A stretch of 64,000 bases of DNA from SZUA-35 sp965530755 (lineage in GTDB: Bacteria; Actinomycetota; Acidimicrobiia; Acidimicrobiales; SZUA-35): assembly GCA_965530755.1 (NCBI GenBank), contig CBESNA010000012.1, forward strand, positions 26,288 to 90,287, given 5' to 3'. The notes beneath the pieces were generated by a model. It worked only from the letters and a program-made list of their open reading frames with translations, was not told the origin of the DNA and did not search any database. Each line of letters starts with the position of its first letter. Position 1 is the first letter of the stretch. The position numbers were made by a program, and so were the translations under genes. Of this stretch, positions 8,051 to 16,744 are shown piece by piece.

Positions 8051-8479
8051 ATGGCATCGATCACCGCAGAGCTCCAGTCCGACTACCGAGTTGACATCAC
8101 GAACGGAACGCACACCTGGCGAGCGGACGAGCCGGTCGACCTCGGGGGTGACAACACGGGCCCCAATCCGTACGACATGCTGCTCGGCGCTGTGGCGGCC
8201 TGCACCAGCATCACGCTGTCGATGTACGCGAAGCGCAAGAACATCGACATCACTTCGCTCTCGGTCGAGTACTCGCACGAGAAGGTCCACGCCAAGGACT
8301 GCGAGCAATGCGACGACAGCCACTCCGGCATGATCGACCGCGTCACATCGAAGATCTACATCGACGGCGACTTCGACGAGGCCACCCGCAAGCGGCTGAT
8401 GGAGATCGCGCAGCGCTGCCCAGTCCACAAGACGCTCGAGGCCGGCATCGTGTTCGACGAGATCGTCTACGCCGGCTGA
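8051..8479 (+). CDS. OsmC family peroxiredoxin
   Basis: A 142-residue OsmC-like hydroperoxide reductase. The two expected redox Cys are present: Cys51 in AVAACTSITLSMYA and Cys123 in QRCPVHKTLEAG. These reduce organic hydroperoxides in OsmC/Ohr proteins. An additional CEQC pair at 84-87 in the central loop is seen in the YhfA-like branch and may bind metal or form another disulfide. The ATG at 8051 starts the canonical N-terminal strand. The gene follows the LysM gene at 36 nt; joint transcription is possible. Confidence 0.88.
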   Translation: MASITAELQSDYRVDITNGTHTWRADEPVDLGGDNTGPNPYDMLLGAVAACTSITLSMYAKRKNIDITSLSVEYSHEKVHAKDCEQCDDSHSGMIDRVTSKIYIDGDFDEATRKRLMEIAQRCPVHKTLEAGIVFDEIVYAG

Positions 8480-8486
8480 CCCGTCG

Positions 8487-8541
8487 CCCCAACCAGAGCC
8501 ACCCCAACCAGACCCACCCCAACCAGACCCACCCCAACCCG
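8487..8541 (+). repeat. 15-bp C-rich tandem repeat
   Basis: Three full copies and one partial copy of a 15-bp unit CCCCAACCAGACCCA lie 8 nt after the osmC-like stop. The last copy runs into the palindromic element next to it. The strand is purine-poor; no coding role is apparent. Confidence 0.85.
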
Positions 8542-8618
8542 AGGCCACGACCCCCGGAAATGGGGGTCACAAACCTCGGGTTTGAGCCCCACAGAATCGG
8601 GGGTGATTGCCTCGGGTT
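8536..8618. repeat. Dispersed palindromic intergenic element, copy 1 (double form)
   Basis: An 83-bp imperfect inverted repeat: the left arm AACCCGAGGC...GACCCCCG is matched by the right arm CGGGGGTG...GCCTCGGGTT. Inside it is a second hairpin CAAACC-TCG-GGTTTG. The right-hand 50 bp, read on the minus strand, is nearly identical to copy 2 at 12337-12387. It lies between the osmC-like gene and the helicase and could act as a terminator, an RNA or protein target, or a selfish repeat. Confidence 0.8.
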
Positions 8619-8643
8619 CACCGGCAGCGTCCGACGGCTGGTC

Positions 8644-8663
8644 TAGTCTGAGAACGTATGTTC
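8644..8663 (+). promoter_or_regulatory. -10 box and LexA-like operator over helicase start
   Basis: TAGTCT (8644-8649) is 8 nt before the ATG at 8658. GAAC-GTAT-GTTC (8652-8663) is a perfect GAAC-N4-GTTC palindrome of the Gram-positive/actinobacterial LexA type and covers the start codon, so a bound repressor would block a leaderless transcript. Confidence 0.6.
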
Positions 8664-10685
8664 GATGACCTGAACCCCGAGCAGCGATCCGCTGTCCACC
8701 ACGACGGCACACCCCTGCTGATCATCGCCGGCGCCGGAACGGGCAAGACCAAGACCCTCGTCAGCCGCGTCGTGCGCCTGATCGACGACGGCGTCGATCC
8801 GAATCGGATCCTGCTCCTCACCTTCACCCGGCGAGCGGCGGCAGAGATGCTCGGCCGGGTGAAGGCGGCATCGGCCCATCGCGCCGCAGGCCAGGTGTGG
8901 GGCGGCACGTTCCATGCCACTGCCAACCGGCTCCTTCGATCGGTCGGTCAGAGCGCCGGCCTCTCCCCCAACTTCACCGTGCTCGACCAGGGCGACAGTG
9001 TCGACCTCTTCGGCATGGTCCGCAACGAGGAAGGCTTCGGTGAACGGGGCAAACGATTCCCCCGCAAGGAGACCATCGCCAACGTCTACGGCCGCATGGT
9101 GAACAGCCAGGCCAAGCTCGACGACGTTCTGGAAACGGACTATCCGTGGGTAGCGGACCACGCCGATGACTTCCGCACGATCTTCGCCGCTTACACGGCT
9201 CGGAAACGCCAACACCAGGTCCTCGACTACGACGACCTCCTGCTGTTCTGGCGAGGCATCGCGAACAGCGGCTCCGGGGCAGGACTCCGCACGCTGTTCG
9301 ACCACATCCTGATCGACGAATACCAGGACACCAACCCCATCCAGGTCGACATCATCTCCGGCATGGTCGGCCCGACCACCCAGGTGTGCGCGGTCGGCGA
9401 CGACGCACAAGCCATCTACGGATTCCGAGCCGCCACGGTCGAGAACATGTGGCGCTTCGGCGAACGATTCGAGGGTGCAACCACGATCACCCTCGAACAG
9501 AACTACCGGTCGACGATGCCAGTGCTGGCCGTCGCCAACGCCGTCCTCAATCAGGAGACGGGAGGAGACACCCACTTCCGCAAGGATCTGTGGTCGACGC
9601 GGACCAGCGGCCCTCAACCCGTCCTCGCGGTCCACCACGATGAGGGAGACCAGAGCACCGATGTGGCCGAGCGAATCCTCGATGCTCGCGAACGAGGGAT
9701 CGACTTGCGCGAACAGGCGGTGTTGTTCCGCGCTGGCCATCACGCTGACCACCTCGAGCTGGAACTGACCCGACGTGACATCCCGTACGTGAAATACGGC
9801 GGCCTGAAGTATCTCGAAGCCGCCCACGTCAAGGATCTGCTCGCTCTCCTTCGGGTACTGGAGAACCCAGCCGACCAACTCGCCTGGCACCGCGTGTTCG
9901 ACACGATCGAAGGTGTCGGTCCGGCCACGACTCGACGACTCGCCGAGGAACTGGCGATCGCTGACCCCGAGGTCGACTCGGTCGAGCGGCTGCTCTCCGG
10001 CGACATCCGTTTCCCCAGTGCATCGCTCGAGCACGCAGCCGAATTGCGTGCGTCGTTCGACGATTGTCGATCCGACCTCCCGCCGGCCGAACAGATCAAC
10101 CGGCTCCACCAGTACTGCGCAGCCGTGTTCCCTCATCGATACGAGAACGCTGCCGCCCGCCTCGCCGACATCGATCAACTGGCGGCAACCGCGACGCAAT
10201 ATCCTTCACGATCCCGGCTGCTCACCGAGCTCACACTCGATCCTCCCGGCAAGACTGGCGATCTGGCCGGCCCTCCCCACAAGGACGACGACTGGCTCAC
10301 GCTGAGCACGATCCATTCGGCGAAGGGCTGCGAGTGGAGGGCCGTCCATCTCCTCCACGCCGCAGACGGAAACATTCCGTCCGACATGGCGATCGGCGAC
10401 AAGGCCGGGCTCGCCGAGGAGCTTCGTCTTCTCTACGTCGCCCTCACCCGGGCGAAAGACGAGCTCTCCGTGCATGTACCGCTTCGCTACCACGTGAACC
10501 GCCACGGCACCGACGACCGCCACCTGTACGCGCAGATGAGCCGCTTCATCGAGCCTGTCCGCGGGCTCTTCGACGAGACCTCGCCCGCTACGAGCGATGC
10601 GGTCGTCGATCTCAACACGGCGGTCATCGACGGCGTCGGTGTGGCCGACGAGGTCGACTCGATGCTCACCGCGCTCTGGTCTTGA
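8658..10685 (+). CDS. UvrD/Rep-type superfamily I DNA helicase
   Basis: ATP-driven 3'-5' DNA helicase of the UvrD/PcrA group, for DNA repair or restart. The 675 residues show Walker A AGAGTGKT at 24-31, motif Ia TFTRRAAAEM, motif II DEYQDTN, motif III GDDAQAIYGFR, motif IV QNYRST, motif V TIHSAKGCEW and motif VI LRLLYVALTRAKDEL. It is a little shorter than typical PcrA (about 720-770). A LexA-like palindrome covers the start codon, which suggests induction by DNA damage. It is followed by an AlkA-like glycosylase gene. Confidence 0.93.
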   Translation: MFDDLNPEQRSAVHHDGTPLLIIAGAGTGKTKTLVSRVVRLIDDGVDPNRILLLTFTRRAAAEMLGRVKAASAHRAAGQVWGGTFHATANRLLRSVGQSAGLSPNFTVLDQGDSVDLFGMVRNEEGFGERGKRFPRKETIANVYGRMVNSQAKLDDVLETDYPWVADHADDFRTIFAAYTARKRQHQVLDYDDLLLFWRGIANSGSGAGLRTLFDHILIDEYQDTNPIQVDIISGMVGPTTQVCAVGDDAQAIYGFRAATVENMWRFGERFEGATTITLEQNYRSTMPVLAVANAVLNQETGGDTHFRKDLWSTRTSGPQPVLAVHHDEGDQSTDVAERILDARERGIDLREQAVLFRAGHHADHLELELTRRDIPYVKYGGLKYLEAAHVKDLLALLRVLENPADQLAWHRVFDTIEGVGPATTRRLAEELAIADPEVDSVERLLSGDIRFPSASLEHAAELRASFDDCRSDLPPAEQINRLHQYCAAVFPHRYENAAARLADIDQLAATATQYPSRSRLLTELTLDPPGKTGDLAGPPHKDDDWLTLSTIHSAKGCEWRAVHLLHAADGNIPSDMAIGDKAGLAEELRLLYVALTRAKDELSVHVPLRYHVNRHGTDDRHLYAQMSRFIEPVRGLFDETSPATSDAVVDLNTAVIDGVGVADEVDSMLTALWS

Positions 10686-10748
10686 ACACACGGTCGGTCG
10701 TGACCAAGCGGTCGTGACGCCATCCCGGGGAGTCGGTAGGTTGGCGCG

Positions 10749-11657
10749 ATGCCCGGCACCGGTGAGCCTGACTCACGTCGCACCATCATGGTGTCGGCAT
10801 CGCTGCGACTCAAGGCGACCGTGCGAGGAGCCAAGGACCCAGTCATGGTCGGCCCAGGGGAATCATGGTGGAGCACCCGCACCCCCGACGGGACCGGAAC
10901 CCTTCGCCTGACCCGCACCACCGACACCGAGGTGTCGGCCGAGGCGTGGGGCGAGGGCTCTGCTTGGCTGCTCGAGCAGGCGCCGAAACTCCTCGGCCAA
11001 CTCGACGACCTCGACGGCTTCGAGCCCGCAGGCCCCGTCGCCCACGCGTGGGCCCGCTACCCGTTCGTTCTCTCCCGAACCGACCGGCCGTGGGATGCAC
11101 TCGTCGGCGCAGTCTTCGGTCAGAAGGTCCAGGTCACCAAAGCACATCAGAGTCGCCGCCAACTAGCGAGACGCTTTGGCGAACCCTCACCCGGGCCACG
11201 CGGTGGCTGGATCCTGCCCAGCCCGGCAACCGTCGCCGACATGGCCTACTACGACTTCCACCCGCTCGGCGTCGAACGCAAACGAGCCGACATACTCATT
11301 CGTGTCGCCAAGGAACTGCGGAGACTTCCGCGCCTCACCGAGAACTCCACACCGGCGCAGGTGAAGGCCAGACTCGAACGTATTCGAGGTATCGGGCCAT
11401 GGACGACCAACATGGTGACGGCGGTGACCATGGGCGACGCCGACGCCGTCCCTGTCGGCGACTATCACATCCCGAACACGGTCGCCTGGTTCCTCGAACG
11501 TGAGGAACGAGCAACCGACGAGCGCATGCTCGAACTGCTCGAGCCGTATGCCGGTCACCGCTGGCGGGTGGTCCGCCTGGCCAAGAGCTCGGGGAAAGCG
11601 CCGGCCTACGGGCCGAGGATGTCACTCACGTCAGACGGAATGCATCGAGGAGCATGA
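10749..11657 (+). CDS. AlkA-like HhH-GPD DNA glycosylase
   Basis: Base-excision repair glycosylase of the HhH-GPD superfamily, 302 residues. The hairpin-helix-hairpin reads LERIRGIGPWTTNMV and is followed by VPVGDYHIPN, whose Asp is the expected catalytic residue. The N-terminal part is beta-rich, like the AlkA N-terminal domain. Substrates are probably alkylated purines, but this group is broad. Start ATG 10749 lies 6 nt after TAGGTT (10737-10742), a leaderless arrangement. The 3' end overlaps the methyltransferase gene by 4 nt. Confidence 0.8.
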   Translation: MPGTGEPDSRRTIMVSASLRLKATVRGAKDPVMVGPGESWWSTRTPDGTGTLRLTRTTDTEVSAEAWGEGSAWLLEQAPKLLGQLDDLDGFEPAGPVAHAWARYPFVLSRTDRPWDALVGAVFGQKVQVTKAHQSRRQLARRFGEPSPGPRGGWILPSPATVADMAYYDFHPLGVERKRADILIRVAKELRRLPRLTENSTPAQVKARLERIRGIGPWTTNMVTAVTMGDADAVPVGDYHIPNTVAWFLEREERATDERMLELLEPYAGHRWRVVRLAKSSGKAPAYGPRMSLTSDGMHRGA

Positions 11658-12316
11658 TGAGATCATTCGGAATCCCACAGGACATCCACCGCTACGTCCT
11701 CGACCACTCGAATCCACAACACGATCCAGCGACGTCGTGGTTGTCGAAGGCGACCCGCGAGCGGTTCCCGGACCGCGCCGGCATGAACATCGGATCCGAC
11801 CAGGGCCAGTTCCTCCAGTCACTGGTTGAACTCAGCAACGCTCGGACGGTGGTCGAGGTGGGAACCTTCACCGGTATGTCCGCCCTGTGGTTGGCCCGCG
11901 GGCTGCCGAGCGACGGCCGGATGATCTGCTTGGAGCTCGTGGACACCTATCTCGAGACCGCCAAGCACGCCTGGACGCTCGCCGGCGTTGCCGACCGCAT
12001 CGACGTTCGCCTCGGTCCTGCAGCTGACACTCTCGGCGCGATGGACAACTCGCCGCACATCGATCTCGCATTCATCGATGCAGACAAGACCGGCTACGCG
12101 ACCTACCTCGACCTTCTCCTCCCGAGGCTCACCCATCGTGGGGTGATCCTCGTCGACAACGTGTTGTGGAGTGGCCGGGTGATCGACGACACCGACACCT
12201 CGCCGGACACCGAGGCCCTCCGAGCGTTCAACGACGACGTTGCACGACGAGACGACTGTGACGCCGTGATCCTGACGATCGGCGACGGCGTCACCATGAT
12301 CCGACCCCGACGCTGA
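11654..12316 (+). CDS. Class I SAM-dependent O-methyltransferase
   Basis: A 220-residue protein of the catechol/caffeoyl-CoA O-methyltransferase family (YrrM type). The SAM-binding motif is VVEVGTFTGMSALWLARGLP, then GRMICLELVDTYLETAK, and the acidic metal-binding segment is DLAFIDADKTGYATYLDLLLPRL with NVLWSGRV downstream. These enzymes transfer methyl to a hydroxyl in a divalent-metal-dependent way; the substrate is unknown. ATGA overlap with the glycosylase gene suggests translational coupling. It ends before the second copy of the palindromic intergenic element. Confidence 0.88.
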   Translation: MMRSFGIPQDIHRYVLDHSNPQHDPATSWLSKATRERFPDRAGMNIGSDQGQFLQSLVELSNARTVVEVGTFTGMSALWLARGLPSDGRMICLELVDTYLETAKHAWTLAGVADRIDVRLGPAADTLGAMDNSPHIDLAFIDADKTGYATYLDLLLPRLTHRGVILVDNVLWSGRVIDDTDTSPDTEALRAFNDDVARRDDCDAVILTIGDGVTMIRPRR

Positions 12317-12336
12317 GCTCGCCGGAGGCTGAGCCC

Positions 12337-12387
12337 AAACCCGAGGCTATGACCCCCGATTCTGTGGGGTACAAACCCGAGGTTTGT
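12337..12387. repeat. Dispersed palindromic intergenic element, copy 2
   Basis: A 51-bp element in the 75-nt gap between two convergent genes. It contains a small hairpin CCCC-GATTCTGT-GGGG and then a perfect stem-loop ACAAACC-CGA-GGTTTGT (12371-12387). It matches the minus-strand reading of copy 1 at 8569-8618 with only a few differences. Confidence 0.82.
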
Positions 12388-12391
12388 CGGG

Positions 12392-13717
12392 TCAGCCGAG
12401 GACGCGGGTGGTGTAGGGGTTCCTGTAGACGCCGGTCGGGTCCAGCTTGCTCCGCACCTCCATGAAGCGGTCCCACTCCGGATATCTCGGCGCCAGCGAC
12501 GCGGCGTCCTGGAAATGCAGCTTCCCCCAGTGCGGCCGACCGTCGTAGTCGTCCATGATCTTCTCGACGCCCTGGAAGTAGTTCGTGTAGTCGACACCCT
12601 TCGCCCGATGCACGGCGATCCACGCGCTGGTACGTCCCTGCCCCGTCGACAGCGGAATGTCGTCTGCCGCCGACACCCGACACTCGATCGGAAACACGAT
12701 CGGCTCGCCCAGCTCCTTCGTGAAGTCACGCACCCGGCGGAACGCCTCTGGCAGCGCTTCGATCGGGATGCCGTACTCCATCTCGCAGAACTTGACCAGG
12801 CGAGGTGAAGCGAACACCCGGTCACTCCGGTCAACCAGCTCCCGCTCTCCGGCGGCGGAACTGATCACCTTCGCCACCCTCGGTACGGCCGTCGGCCAAC
12901 GCTTGGCCACGGCGCAGATCGCCCCGAAGGCGAGGTTCTCGCTCACGATCTTGTTCATGAAGTACGCCGGCTTCGACTCCGGTTTAGCCGCCCGTTGTGT
13001 CCGATTGTTGCGCTTCACCATCGCCCGCTGCGTCCCGGGCACCCAGAAGAACTCGAAATGGTCGTTGCCGGCAGCATGCTCGGCGAACCCGTCGAGCAGC
13101 TCATCGAGCGGTTCGGCGCTCTCCTGCACGTGGAGGTTGAACGCAGGAACACACTGGATCGTGACCTTGGTGACCACGCCAAGAGCTCCGATGCCCACAC
13201 GCGCCACCGCCAGGACCTCAGGGTTCGTGTGCTCGTCGCACCAGAGAATCTCACCGCTGCCGGTGACGATCTCCATGCCAACGATGGTGGTGGCCAAATT
13301 CCCCAGGAGCAGACCGGTGCCGTGAGTCGCCGTGCCGATCGCTCCGGCGACGGTCTGGTAGGCGATGTCGCCGAGATTCGGCATGGCCAGACCGGCCTCG
13401 GCCAGCGCCACGTTCAGGTCGGCCAGCGTGATCCCTGCCTGCACCGTCACCCGGTGATGTTCGTGGTCGATCGACTCGACCCGGTTTATCCGATCGAGCG
13501 ACAGCATCTGTCCGCTCGTGCAAGCCGCGGCGGTGAACGAATGACCCGAGCCCACCGCCTTCACCGTCTCACCGTCGGCCGCAGCCTTCGACACGATCGT
13601 GGAGACCGTGGCGACCGAATTGGGCCGATGCTGACCGGCGGGAAGGCACACTTGGTTGCCGGCCCAGTTGCGAAACTCCTTGTTCCTCGACCGGCCGAGC
13701 TTCACTGAACCACCCAC
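12392..13717 (-). CDS. FAD-linked aldonolactone-type oxidase
   Basis: A 441-residue flavoprotein of the VAO fold and ALO/gulonolactone-oxidase family. The N-terminus NKEFRNWAGNQVCLPAGQHRP, the FAD site AVGSGHSFTAAACTSG with the His that is often flavin-linked, and AGAIGTATHGTG are characteristic. The C-terminal ALO domain ends in DPTGVYRNPYTTRVLG. These enzymes oxidise sugar lactones or sugar alcohols using O2 or another acceptor; the substrate here is not known. The GTG at 13717 lies only 1 nt from the divergent DUF72 start, so a slightly later GTG start at 13705 is possible. Confidence 0.85.
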   Translation of the reverse strand: MGGSVKLGRSRNKEFRNWAGNQVCLPAGQHRPNSVATVSTIVSKAAADGETVKAVGSGHSFTAAACTSGQMLSLDRINRVESIDHEHHRVTVQAGITLADLNVALAEAGLAMPNLGDIAYQTVAGAIGTATHGTGLLLGNLATTIVGMEIVTGSGEILWCDEHTNPEVLAVARVGIGALGVVTKVTIQCVPAFNLHVQESAEPLDELLDGFAEHAAGNDHFEFFWVPGTQRAMVKRNNRTQRAAKPESKPAYFMNKIVSENLAFGAICAVAKRWPTAVPRVAKVISSAAGERELVDRSDRVFASPRLVKFCEMEYGIPIEALPEAFRRVRDFTKELGEPIVFPIECRVSAADDIPLSTGQGRTSAWIAVHRAKGVDYTNYFQGVEKIMDDYDGRPHWGKLHFQDAASLAPRYPEWDRFMEVRSKLDPTGVYRNPYTTRVLG

Positions 13718-13718
13718 G

Positions 13719-14672
13719 ATGACGCCTCCTCAGACCCAACCAACGTACGGGATCACCGATGCCGCAGTACAACCCCGGCTTCGCGTCGGCTGTGCGATGT
13801 GGGCCCACCGGGAATGGGTGGGACGCCACCTCCCAGGACACGTCCGCACCGGTGGCGAGCTCGCGGCCTATGCAACCTGGTGCGAGACGGTCGAAGGAAA
13901 CACGACCTTTTACGCCACACCTCCGTCGACGACCATCGACCGATGGCTTGCGGAGACCCCAGACGGCTTCCAGTTCTGTTTCAAGCTTCCTCGCACGATC
14001 ACCCACGAGCGACGACTCCGGAACGCCGATGGCCTCACCGACGAATTCTGCGAACGCATCGCTCCGCTCGGCGAGCGACTCGGCCCGATCCAGATCCAGC
14101 TCCCGCCGTCGTTCAGCGGCGACGACCTACCTGCGCTCGACGCCATGCTCGCTCGGCTGCCTTCGCTCGATGGCGATTCCGGCTGGGCCGTCGAGCTCCG
14201 GCACCCCGACTTCTTCGTCGGCGGAGCCTTCGAGCGCCCGGTCGACGATCTCCTGAGCGGTCGAGGGATCAATCGTGTGATCCTCGACTCGAGGGCGCTC
14301 TTCGATCGCCCCGCCGTGACCGAGGAAGAGGTCGACGCCTGGGACAAGAAGCCCCGCCTACCGGTGCGGCCGATCGCCACGTCGACGCGCCCGATCGTCA
14401 GGCTCATCGGGAGCTCCGACCTTGATGCCAGTCTGGAGCGCTGGGCCCAGTGGGTGCCCACGATCGTCCGCTGGCTCACCGAGGGACGGTCGCCGTCGAT
14501 CTTCACCCACACACCGGACAACATCGACTCCCTCCCCCTCGCCCGCCGCTTTCATGACCTCGTGGCCGACGCAGCCGAGGACGCCGGGCAGCCCCGTCCG
14601 ACGGCCCCTGAACCGCGTACTGCCGACGAGCAACTCCCGCTCCTGGAAGCAGAGACGAACAAGAGCGGGTAG
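13719..14672 (+). CDS. DUF72 family protein
   Basis: A 317-residue TIM-barrel-like protein of the DUF72 (YecE) family. Recognised by RLRVGCAMWAHREWVGRHLP, by VEGNTTFYATPPSTTIDRW and FCFKLPRTITHERRL, and by PIQIQLPPSF and WAVELRHPDFF. The biochemical role of DUF72 is not established. The ATG at 13719 is the only start just before the conserved first strand; a longer frame from 13656 would overlap the divergent flavoprotein. A Pro/Thr/Glu-rich tail ends the protein. Confidence 0.85.
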   Translation: MTPPQTQPTYGITDAAVQPRLRVGCAMWAHREWVGRHLPGHVRTGGELAAYATWCETVEGNTTFYATPPSTTIDRWLAETPDGFQFCFKLPRTITHERRLRNADGLTDEFCERIAPLGERLGPIQIQLPPSFSGDDLPALDAMLARLPSLDGDSGWAVELRHPDFFVGGAFERPVDDLLSGRGINRVILDSRALFDRPAVTEEEVDAWDKKPRLPVRPIATSTRPIVRLIGSSDLDASLERWAQWVPTIVRWLTEGRSPSIFTHTPDNIDSLPLARRFHDLVADAAEDAGQPRPTAPEPRTADEQLPLLEAETNKSG

Positions 14673-14681
14673 AAACAACTC

Positions 14682-15902
14682 GTGCGCGTCGGAATCATTG
14701 GAGCAGGGCTGTCCGGATTGGCAGCTGCGAAGGAAGTCACGGCCGCCGGCCACGACATCGTGGTCTTCGAGGCCTCTGATGGCCCGGGCGGCCGAGTCCG
14801 TACCGATCTGGTCGATGGCTACCGGCTCGATCGCGGATTCCAGATCATGCTCACGGCCTATCCGGAGTGTCGGGAGATGCTCGACTACGACCGTCTCGAT
14901 CTCCGGACATTCCAGCCCGGCGCACTGGTCCGCATCGCAGACTCGTTCCATCGCGTCGGCGACCCGCTGCGCGATCCTCGCCAGCTGAAGGCCACGCTGA
15001 TGGCACCGATCGGGACCCCCCTCGACAAGCTGCGGATCCTTGCGTATCGACTGAAGGTCAAGCGCGGTTCGATCGAGTCGATGTGGGACGGCATCGGCAC
15101 CACGGCGTTGCATCGGTTCGAAAAGCTCGGCTTCTCGGATCGCATGATCCAGCGCTTCCTCCAGCCGCTCTTCTCCGGGATCACGCTCGATTCCGATCTC
15201 CAAGGCAGCAGCCTGGTCGTCGACTTCGTGTTCCGCATGCTCTCCGCCGGCGACGCCGCTGTTCCGGCGAAGGGCATGGGCGCAATCTCGGACCAGCTCG
15301 CTGCCTCGCTGCCCCCCGGAGCCCTCCAGTTCGGGGCAAGGGTCGAGAGAATCACGGCCTCGACGATCGCCGTGGCCGACGGCAACGAGGCCTCGTTCGA
15401 CGCGGTCATCGTCGCCACAGACGCCTCGGAATCCGCTCGACTCGCCGGCACCGAAGATCCGGGCTGGAACGGAGTCACGAGTGTCTGGCTCAGTGCCCCG
15501 GTCGCACCCGTCAAGGAGCCGATCCTCGCCCTCAATGGCACCGGAATCGGCGCCATCAACTCGTTGGCACCCATGAGCCATGTCAGCAGCGACTACGCAC
15601 CACCCGGACATCACCTGATCGTTGTGTCTGCTCCCACGATCGATCAGGGAGCACCCGCGGCAATGCGCAAACAACTCGTCGACTGGTTCGGCCCCGTGGC
15701 CGACACCTACGCCGAGCTTCGCGTCGATCGCATCGAGAAGGCCCAGCCCAAACAACTCCCCGGCCACGACGCCCGGGCCCCCGTCGAGGCAAACGGCATG
15801 TTCGTCGCCGGCGATCACCGACGCGACGCCTCGCTCAACGGTGCGATCGCCTCCGGCCGGGCAGCAGCCCAGGCGGCGATCCGTTCGATCTCGCCGATCT
15901 AG
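14682..15902 (+). CDS. NAD(P)/FAD-dependent amine-oxidase-like oxidoreductase
   Basis: A 406-residue flavoprotein of the protoporphyrinogen-oxidase/phytoene-desaturase superfamily. The N-terminal Rossmann motif is MRVGIIGAGLSGLAAAKEVTAAGHDIVVFEA followed by the GGRVRT flavin motif; the C-terminal FAD motif is GMFVAGDHRRDASLNGAIASGRAAA. The middle is variable and does not name a substrate. It starts 9 nt after the DUF72 stop, so they may share a transcript. The stop overlaps the convergent methyltransferase stop by 4 nt. Confidence 0.82.
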   Translation: MRVGIIGAGLSGLAAAKEVTAAGHDIVVFEASDGPGGRVRTDLVDGYRLDRGFQIMLTAYPECREMLDYDRLDLRTFQPGALVRIADSFHRVGDPLRDPRQLKATLMAPIGTPLDKLRILAYRLKVKRGSIESMWDGIGTTALHRFEKLGFSDRMIQRFLQPLFSGITLDSDLQGSSLVVDFVFRMLSAGDAAVPAKGMGAISDQLAASLPPGALQFGARVERITASTIAVADGNEASFDAVIVATDASESARLAGTEDPGWNGVTSVWLSAPVAPVKEPILALNGTGIGAINSLAPMSHVSSDYAPPGHHLIVVSAPTIDQGAPAAMRKQLVDWFGPVADTYAELRVDRIEKAQPKQLPGHDARAPVEANGMFVAGDHRRDASLNGAIASGRAAAQAAIRSISPI

Positions 15903-16639
15903 CGGCGTTTCCGACCGAGGAACCCGTTCCAACCCTCGGGGAACGTGAGATCCTCGTAGCCGGACATGACCACCACGTCGAAGCCGGCGACGAGCAGCTG
16001 CTCCGTGACGTCTTCCGGTGAGTAGAGGAGCAGCTGGCTCCGCTCGTCCGAGCGCCGCCACATCCCGCCCTCCCTGCGGAACAGCATCGTGTCGCGCACC
16101 AACGAGCTGCCGTCCTCTGAACCCTCGGTCCGCACGAACAGCGCCCAGTCGTCGCCCTCGAACCTGGCGTCGTTACGGGCTCCCGGCTCGATCCGGCCCG
16201 GACCGGCCGCATCGAGCATGACAAGGCCGCCGGGCAGGAGAACATCGAACACTCGCCGGGCGAAGCCGGCGATGTCGCTCCGGGTCGTCGATGGGTCGAT
16301 TGCGTAGTTGATCGACTCACCGATCGCGGTGACAGCGGCGCAAGGCGGAATCTCGACGTCGAAGAGGGATGCTTCCACAAAGCTCGCATCCGGGGCGTTG
16401 ATCCGCGCCAGGGCGATCATCTCGGGCGAAATGTCGACACCGAGCACTTCGTATCCGGCCTCGCACAGGCGCTGAGCTGTCAGGCCCGAACCGCAGCCAA
16501 GATCGACCACGAGCCCGCTCCGAATCTTCCGTCGCTGGAGCTGGTCGATCAGCTCGCCGGCCGCAGCCACCGCAACGCGATCGTCGCTGAGATGATCGAT
16601 CGCTCGGTCCTCGAATGGCACCCGCTCAGTGTGCCTCAT
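15899..16639 (-). CDS. Class I SAM-dependent methyltransferase
   Basis: A 246-residue methyltransferase with motif I LVVDLGCGSGLTAQRLCEAGYEVLGVDIS and post-I PEMIALAR, then a C-terminal beta-rich part ending DLTFPEGWNGFLGRKRR. The substrate is unknown; the layout with GESINYAI after motif III resembles small-molecule methyltransferases of the Methyltransf_25 type. The ATG at 16639 is chosen because the longer frame begins with a Pro/Gly-rich stretch with no homology-like features. It converges on the FAD oxidoreductase and diverges from mutM. Confidence 0.78.
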   Translation of the reverse strand: MRHTERVPFEDRAIDHLSDDRVAVAAAGELIDQLQRRKIRSGLVVDLGCGSGLTAQRLCEAGYEVLGVDISPEMIALARINAPDASFVEASLFDVEIPPCAAVTAIGESINYAIDPSTTRSDIAGFARRVFDVLLPGGLVMLDAAGPGRIEPGARNDARFEGDDWALFVRTEGSEDGSSLVRDTMLFRREGGMWRRSDERSQLLLYSPEDVTEQLLVAGFDVVVMSGYEDLTFPEGWNGFLGRKRR

Positions 16640-16744
16640 CGCTGACGACAGCACCCCTTCTTTGCTCGGCCATCGCACCGGCCCTGCTCGGCCATCGAAC
16701 CGTGCGCCGTTCCCGCCCGGCTCAGGCACCGGTACGGTCACCGC

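Noticed and set aside
8487..8541. C-rich repeat as a CRISPR or origin
   Set aside because: 15-bp units without spacers, no cas genes, no DnaA-box cluster.
14358..16061. Long minus-strand open frame opposite DUF72 and the FAD oxidoreductase
   Set aside because: Arg/Gly/Asp-rich, no domain motif; it is the antisense shadow of genes with clear families.
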